NCBI GenBank assembly: GCA_025200525.1
Contig: CM045767.1
Location: 116,744,021-116,808,020, forward strand
From: Camellia lanceoleosa
Taxonomy: Eukaryota; Streptophyta; Magnoliopsida; Ericales; Theaceae
Length of the DNA: 64,000 nucleotides
Direction of reading: 5' to 3'
Made by a program: the position numbers and the translations under genes. How positions within the stretch are numbered: position 1 is the first letter of the stretch; every line of letters starts with the position of its first letter. Of the stretch, positions 59,165 through 64,000 are shown piece by piece. Below the pieces are notes generated by a model. The model worked only from the letters and a program-made list of their open reading frames with translations. It had not been told where the DNA came from and did not search any database.

Positions 59165-59759
59165 TTAATATCACAAGTGAATCATAATCTATTTTTACGT
59201 AAATCTTATAACATAATACAAATTATAATTTTCATGCTAGACAAATTTTTAGACTTTACAAAACATGAAAATTAATATATTAACAAATATAATTTACCAC
59301 TATCATATGATAAATTAAATTTACAAAACTCATAAGACGAAATGTATTTATATTTTATCATAAATATAATTTTTGTGATTTATTTTTTAATTTTTACCAA
59401 TTAAATTATGACATGTATTTGTTATTAAGAACTTAGAGCATACAATTACTGACATAAGGATAAAAAAAAAATCTCTTATATGTAACTGTGATAAAAATAA
59501 ATAAAATTTAATTGATTCTAAATCATTTTTGCTAAATATTGTAGATAAATTTTTTAGATTATTATTTAATTTTAAAAATTAACTTTTGATTATTTATTCA
59601 TACTCGTGCATAGCACAGGTAATTATGCTGTTATATATATATATAGGGAATATATATATTTATACATAGAATATGAAAATTCTATGATACTATATATGGA
59701 AATTAAAGATATATATAGGGAAATTTTATGATATTATATGATTTTTAATTACGATCTTT
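59165..59759. other. AT-rich spacer
   Basis: No gene; ATATAT runs at about 59632-59660 and 59700-59720. Confidence 0.5.
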
Positions 59760-60145
59760 GAAGTCTTTGGTTACAATTCGGGGTGTAAATTTGGCCTGAC
59801 TCGTCCCATGTTGAGCCTCACGGGCTCTTACCAAAATTTGGATCGGGCCAGCCCACGGGTCATAAAATTAGGCCCAAACCTAGGGGGTATTCGGGGCTTG
59901 GACGGGCCTGGGTTCGAGCTTAGGCGGACCCAAATATTTTTTTTGTTTTTTTTTTAAATTTTTTCTACTAATTTTTTTTTTTTTTTTTTGCTAAAAAGAC
60001 GAGTTGGGCGGGCCAGACCTTGAGTGGGCCTTAAGTGGGCCGATGGGCTGGGTCGAATTTCAAAATGATGGCCTAGGCCCAGGCCCAAGGTCTCGAGTCC
60101 GGGCCCAAACGGGACGGGCCCACCCTGGGCCGTGGGCGAGCTTCA
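59760..60145. repeat. GC-rich GGGCC/GGCCC dispersed repeat in AT-rich DNA
   Basis: Many GGGCC and GGCCC motifs (CGGGCCAGCCCACGGG, GGCCCAGGCCCAAGG) around a T-rich core at 59936-59990. Sequences of this composition are common non-autonomous repeats in plants. I cannot define ends or a target duplication, so the class is open. Confidence 0.5.
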
Positions 60146-60529
60146 GGTCGCAAGTTATAACAGTGATAAAAAGTGATTGATTGATTGATTTATTTATTAA
60201 TAAAAAAAGAAAATGAGAGAGGAAGGGGATAAAATAATTTTGAAAAGTGTTTTGAAAATTTATTAATCAAACATGTTTTTTTAACTTTTTCATCCAAATA
60301 TTAATTTATATGAATCATTCATATTTTAATAGGCATTCATCAAAATAATATAATTCTCATTTTTGAATTCAATGAAGGTTTGAAAGAAACTAGCAGGACA
60401 TGACTTAGCAAACTTAGTACAATTAGATTACATGGAAGTAATGATTAAACACAACCTGTTGCACACAAATCACACCTTAAAGAATATAGAACTTTAAGCT
60501 TAAAGGTATGTTAGGAGTTATACCTTCAT
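60146..60529. other. Spacer left of the copia gag relic
   Basis: A GATT microsatellite at 60177-60192, then AT-rich sequence without a frame. The truncation point of the copia relic lies somewhere here. Confidence 0.4.
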
Positions 60530-61843
60530 TTACCTCTTTGGAATCTTCACCCATACATTACCTCTATTGTTCATCTTGGTGATTTTCATTTCATCATTCT
60601 TCTTCTTCTTGTAAGGGTTGATTTTACTCTTTAGATTGAACACTCTTGTTGTGTATTTCCTCTCGAAGTTCTTGGTGTTCTTTGAGATTCCACCTACAAA
60701 ATATCTTGATTTCTTTCTTGGTACCCATACTTTCTTGGGTCTATAGGGATTAGTCTCAAGAACATTTAATCTCATAAAAGTTTAAGAGGATCAAAACCAT
60801 TGCCTACTTTGTCAAAAATACATTTTTTATTTCCAAGAAACTTATTTAGGTTTTCTTTTCCTTTTACAAAATTTTCAAGAGTTTTGTTTAAATCCTCAAC
60901 ATTGTTTTTCAGAATGTTTTTCTCATTGGCAATAGACGTAAAGTCATTTTTCAAAGTAGCATTTTTCATTTTTAAAACATTCACATCATTTGAAAGAGAA
61001 GTAACAAATTTCTTTAATTTAGAATTTTCAACACAAATATAACTAAATATGTCATGTAATTCATTTAAAGGACTTTCAAGTTCTATATAATTAGAAATTA
61101 CCTCATCTTGAGTGAATTCTTCTTCTCCAAGAGCTATGAGATACAAGTTGGCTACTCCATCATTTTCTCCCCAAATGGTTTCCTTTTTGCTGTCATCCAT
61201 CATTGAAAATTTATGAGCCATGAGTGAGTCTAGGAGTTCTTCAATGCCTAATTTTGTTAGGTCTTTTACTTCTTGAATAGCTGTAACCTTAGCTTCTCAT
61301 TCATTTGGCAAAGACCTAAGTATTTTTCTCACAAGCTCACCATTAGTATAAGATTTACCAAGAGATTTTAGAGTATTAATAATATTGGTAAATTTATAAA
61401 AACATCTCAGAAATATATTCAAATGATTCCGTAGTAAAGAGTTCATAATTATAAATAAGCATGTCAATCCGAGACTCTTCTATTTTGCTAGTTCCTTCAT
61501 AGGTGATTTCAAGTTTATCCCAAATCTCTTTAGCAGTAATACATCCAAAAATTCTATTGTACTCATTTGCATCTAGTCCACACACAAGAATAAGCTTGGC
61601 TTTAGTATTAGCTTGAAGGAGTTTATAATCATGCTCATCAAATTCATCTTCAAGTTTAGGCACACTGATATGGTCTACTACCTTAGAAGGGATTTTAGGA
61701 CCTTTAGTGATAATAAGCCACAAAGCATAATTGGTAGTTTGAAGATACAAGGTCATTTTTTCTTTCCAATGAATGTAATTACTACCATCAAAGAGAGGTG
61801 ACCTATTGCTAGCTTGTCTTACAGCAGAGTAAGTAGAATACAT
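60530..61843 (-). pseudogene. Copia gag with coiled coil, one frameshift and one nonsense codon
   Basis: ATG at 61843 starts MYSTYSAVRQASNRSPLFDG, followed by NYIHWKEKMTLYL and KEIWDKLEITYEG, a copia gag core. Near 61403 an extra base shifts the frame; the next frame continues YKFTNIINTLKSLGK and PNE, where TGA replaces an expected Trp (about 61300). MAHKFSMMDD (61221) leads to a long heptad-rich coiled coil (about 61050-60800) ending at 60772. An overlapping frame (60775-60530) reads PKKVWVPRKK, a motif seen near the gag/pol junction of some copia lineages. Confidence 0.75.
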
Positions 61844-61895
61844 GGTTGCTATGGATCAAAAACTCAAGATTATTAAATCTAAACAAGAGCCTCAG

Positions 61896-61907
61896 GCTCT
61901 GATACCA
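61896..61907 (-). other. Primer binding site (initiator Met type)
   Basis: Minus strand TGGTATCAGAGC, two bases inside the LTR boundary at 61910. Confidence 0.85.
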
Positions 61908-61909
61908 AT

Positions 61910-62892
61910 TGTTACCCAAAAAGCAACCTAAAAATGGGGTGAATTAGGTTTCTAAAAATTAAAATTAATAATACACCAATAAAATTAACTACTAGTACAA
62001 CAAATTATTAACAAGTACAATGATGAATTTAGCAATAAATGATCAAGCAAAATAACAATGAAGCATAACTAACATACATGGTAAATCAAATGATTAACAC
62101 ATGAATATTAGATAGCTATAGCAATAGTAGGAAAGTAAAGAGATTAGGGAAGAGGAGACAAACAGATTTATAGTAGTTCGACTTCAACTAAGCCTACATC
62201 TACTTCTCAAGCTTCACTTGAGATTTTTTACTATCTTCTAACTTTACAGGGGTGCTAGCAACCTCATAAACATGGAGCAATCCTCCATGGATTTTACACA
62301 GACTTCACAAGCCCAAACTCTTGCAAATCTCAGGTGATTTACAATCACTCTCAAGATTTCAAGGATACAGTATTTGCAACACTTTTACAAGATGAAATGG
62401 TATTTTTGTTTTCAAAGAAAGCTTACAATAAATATCTCTTCGAGATGGATATACAAAATGAAACTCTAATTTTTCTGTAAACCTCACACAGGAAAGATAG
62501 GTTTAAAGCTATACATCTCAATGTATAATTTCTGAAAGAGAATGTAAACAAAAATTGAAGAACACTTCTCAGAGAATTTTTCAGAAAATAGATGTGAGTG
62601 ATTATAGATCAAAGAATATTTTCTGATTTTTTATCACTTGTTTACATTAGAGGTTTTAGTATATATAATGAAACTTATAGTCGTTTATAGCCGTTGTATT
62701 TATTTGAATTTATAACCGTTTATAGCCGTTATACTCTATCATTACTAATTTGAATTTCTTCCACTCCATTATTACTAATTTGAATATCTTCCACTTGAAC
62801 CTTTTGAACTGCTGTTGTGCTGGGTTGTTTGAACCTCTATTTTTAGGATATTTGAACTCCTGATTTAATTAAATATTAAATACATTCTAACA
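61910..62892 (-). mobile_element. 5' LTR of the truncated copia element, 983 bp
   Basis: Plus strand TGTTACCCAAAA to ATACATTCTAACA, giving TG...CA ends. A TATA-like ATTATATATAC lies on the minus strand near 62660, upstream of a GCCGTTTATA-type short repeat. Confidence 0.65.
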
Positions 62893-62929
62893 ATATTTAG
62901 GATAAAGGTTTGTGTGAGAAATAATGGGA

Positions 62930-63115
62930 CAAAATAAATTTTGATTATATTTTTCTCTTCCAAATAAATTAAATAAATCATCAAAATAAATTTTGATTCT
63001 ATTTTTCTCTTCCAAATAAATTAAAACATAATTAAATAAATCATCAAAATAAATTGTGATTCTATTTTTCTCTTTCAAATAAATTAAAACATAATTAAAC
63101 AAATCATCAAAATAA
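62930..63115. repeat. Tandem repeat, about 63 bp unit, three copies
   Basis: Units with ATTCTATTTTTCTCTTCCAA and ATAAATTAAAACATAATTAA; the first copy is shorter. The 71-codon minus frame across it is an artefact. Confidence 0.75.
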
Positions 63116-63118
63116 ATA

Positions 63119-63413
63119 AGTCTAACACGTTGTTAAAAAAAAAAATTGTTACAAAATTTTTTGCATATGTCGTTAAAAATTAATAATTAGTGATTTTTTT
63201 TATGAATTTTATAAATTGTCGCTAAAACTTACAATTAGTGACGTTTTTCTGTGACAAATTTTTCAAACTGTCGTTAAAAGTTAAAAATTAATGACATTTT
63301 TTGTGATAATTTTTTTAAATTATCTCTAAAATTTGTATTTGGTGACATTTTTTGTGACAAGATTATCAAATCGACACTGCAAATTAATAATTAGTGACTT
63401 TTTTAAGTAGTGT
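63119..63413. mobile_element. Possible decayed CACTA-type terminus
   Basis: Right end TTTTTTAAGTAGTG is complementary to a CACTACTTAAAA start. Inside are repeated GTGAC and GTCGTTAAAA motifs like subterminal repeats. No matching left end is seen. Confidence 0.35.
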
Positions 63414-63504
63414 TTGATATAAAAAAAAAAAAAAAGGGCATTAATTATGATAGAATTTATTGGACAATAAGTCCACCTATTACTATTAGGACCTATACAT
63501 AAAT

Positions 63505-63800
63505 TCCTCAAAGCTAAATAGTATGCATGGTATAGGGGTTGAGGCCTATTTTGGCAATTGGGTTAAAAGTTGACTTTTTTACTTTTTAGTTTTTTTTTAA
63601 GTCACATCACCTCTCTATTTTTTTACATATTTTTTTAAGAAAATTAAAAAATTAACTTTGAGTCACATCACCTCTTTATTAGAATTTACACGTAAGTCCC
63701 CAAAAACTAAATAATATTCGTGGCATAGGGGTTAAGGCTTATTTTGGCAATTGAGTTAAAAGTCGATTTTTTGATTTTTTGACTTTTTTGAGTCACATTT
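63505..63800. repeat. Two copies of a roughly 110 bp direct repeat
   Basis: 63505-63620 and 63693-63800 share AAAGCTAAATA/AAAACTAAATA, GGCATAGGGGTTAAGG and TATTTTGGCAATTGAGTTAA. 63801-64000 adds a GC-rich segment with CCCCGACGGGCCGGGG and CCCCGGCCCGTCCCC, a common type of plant dispersed repeat that runs to the window edge. Confidence 0.65.
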
Positions 63801-64000
63801 AAGAATGATAATTTGAACTCGTCTTGATAGGGACTCAACCTCAATTAGAACGATTTTTTCTCGAAAACTACCCCCGACGGGCCGGGGATAGTATTCAAAA
63901 ATAAATCCTTGACAATTTTCTGACCGGAGACGGTGATACATTTCCCAACCCCGGCCCGTCCCCATTTCCCCGAATTAAAATTACTATTATACCCCTCTCT

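Larger units (their letters stand above)
60530..62892 (-). mobile_element. Truncated copia element: 5' LTR, primer site and gag
   Basis: Minus strand: LTR 62892-61910, primer site, gag 61843-60530, then similarity ends. No protease, integrase or reverse transcriptase and no 3' LTR are present, so the element lost its 3' two-thirds or was always short. Confidence 0.75.

Overview
The window reads as transposon-packed nuclear DNA of a flowering plant, most likely a eudicot. Evidence for this is Ty1/copia elements with initiator-Met primer sites, Tat/Ogre-like Ty3/gypsy elements with roughly 4 kb LTRs, a CACTA transposon with a spliced transposase-type gene, PIF/Harbinger-like MITEs, and one host receptor-kinase gene of a plant-specific family. 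I see no intact host gene, no rRNA gene, no functional tRNA gene, no CRISPR array and no organelle insert. The species cannot be named from this.

Layout. (1) 1-12986: minus-strand, non-autonomous Ogre/Tat-like element: partial 3' LTR cut by the window edge, polypurine tract, tandem array, non-coding stretch, broken gag, primer site, 4149 bp 5' LTR. (2) 12987-19735: second minus-strand Tat-like element, interrupted by the first; it has LTR, polypurine tract, 42 bp array, tRNA-like triplet and an antisense reading frame, but no gag or pol. (3) 19736-20510: LTR tail in the opposite orientation. (4) 20585-27235: pseudogene of a G-type lectin (SD2-5-like) receptor kinase, split by a 5.16 kb insert flanked by CAATT. 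(5) 29564-39584: remains of a plus-strand copia element, invaded by a complete 6494 bp CACTA element that carries a piece of an NB-LRR resistance gene and a 178 bp tandem array. (6) 39585-56165: minus-strand copia element whose gag holds two solo LTRs of the family seen in region 2, in opposite orientations; one contains a complete gag-only Ty3 element, the other a MITE. (7) 56166-64000: AT-rich DNA with a MITE, a GGCCC-rich repeat, a copia LTR plus gag relic, and decayed repeats.

The best structural evidence is the set of insertion boundaries with target-site duplications: AGTCT, ATTGC, AGTCA/AGTCT, CAATT, TGG, AAT and TTA. They give an explicit nesting order. The most unusual signal is that non-autonomous elements carry tandem or dispersed modules built from short inverted repeats whose arms differ between modules while staying complementary, which suggests a maintained hairpin. 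Nothing here is a working gene system: the elements keep cis-acting ends and at most a broken gag, so they would depend on enzymes supplied from elsewhere.
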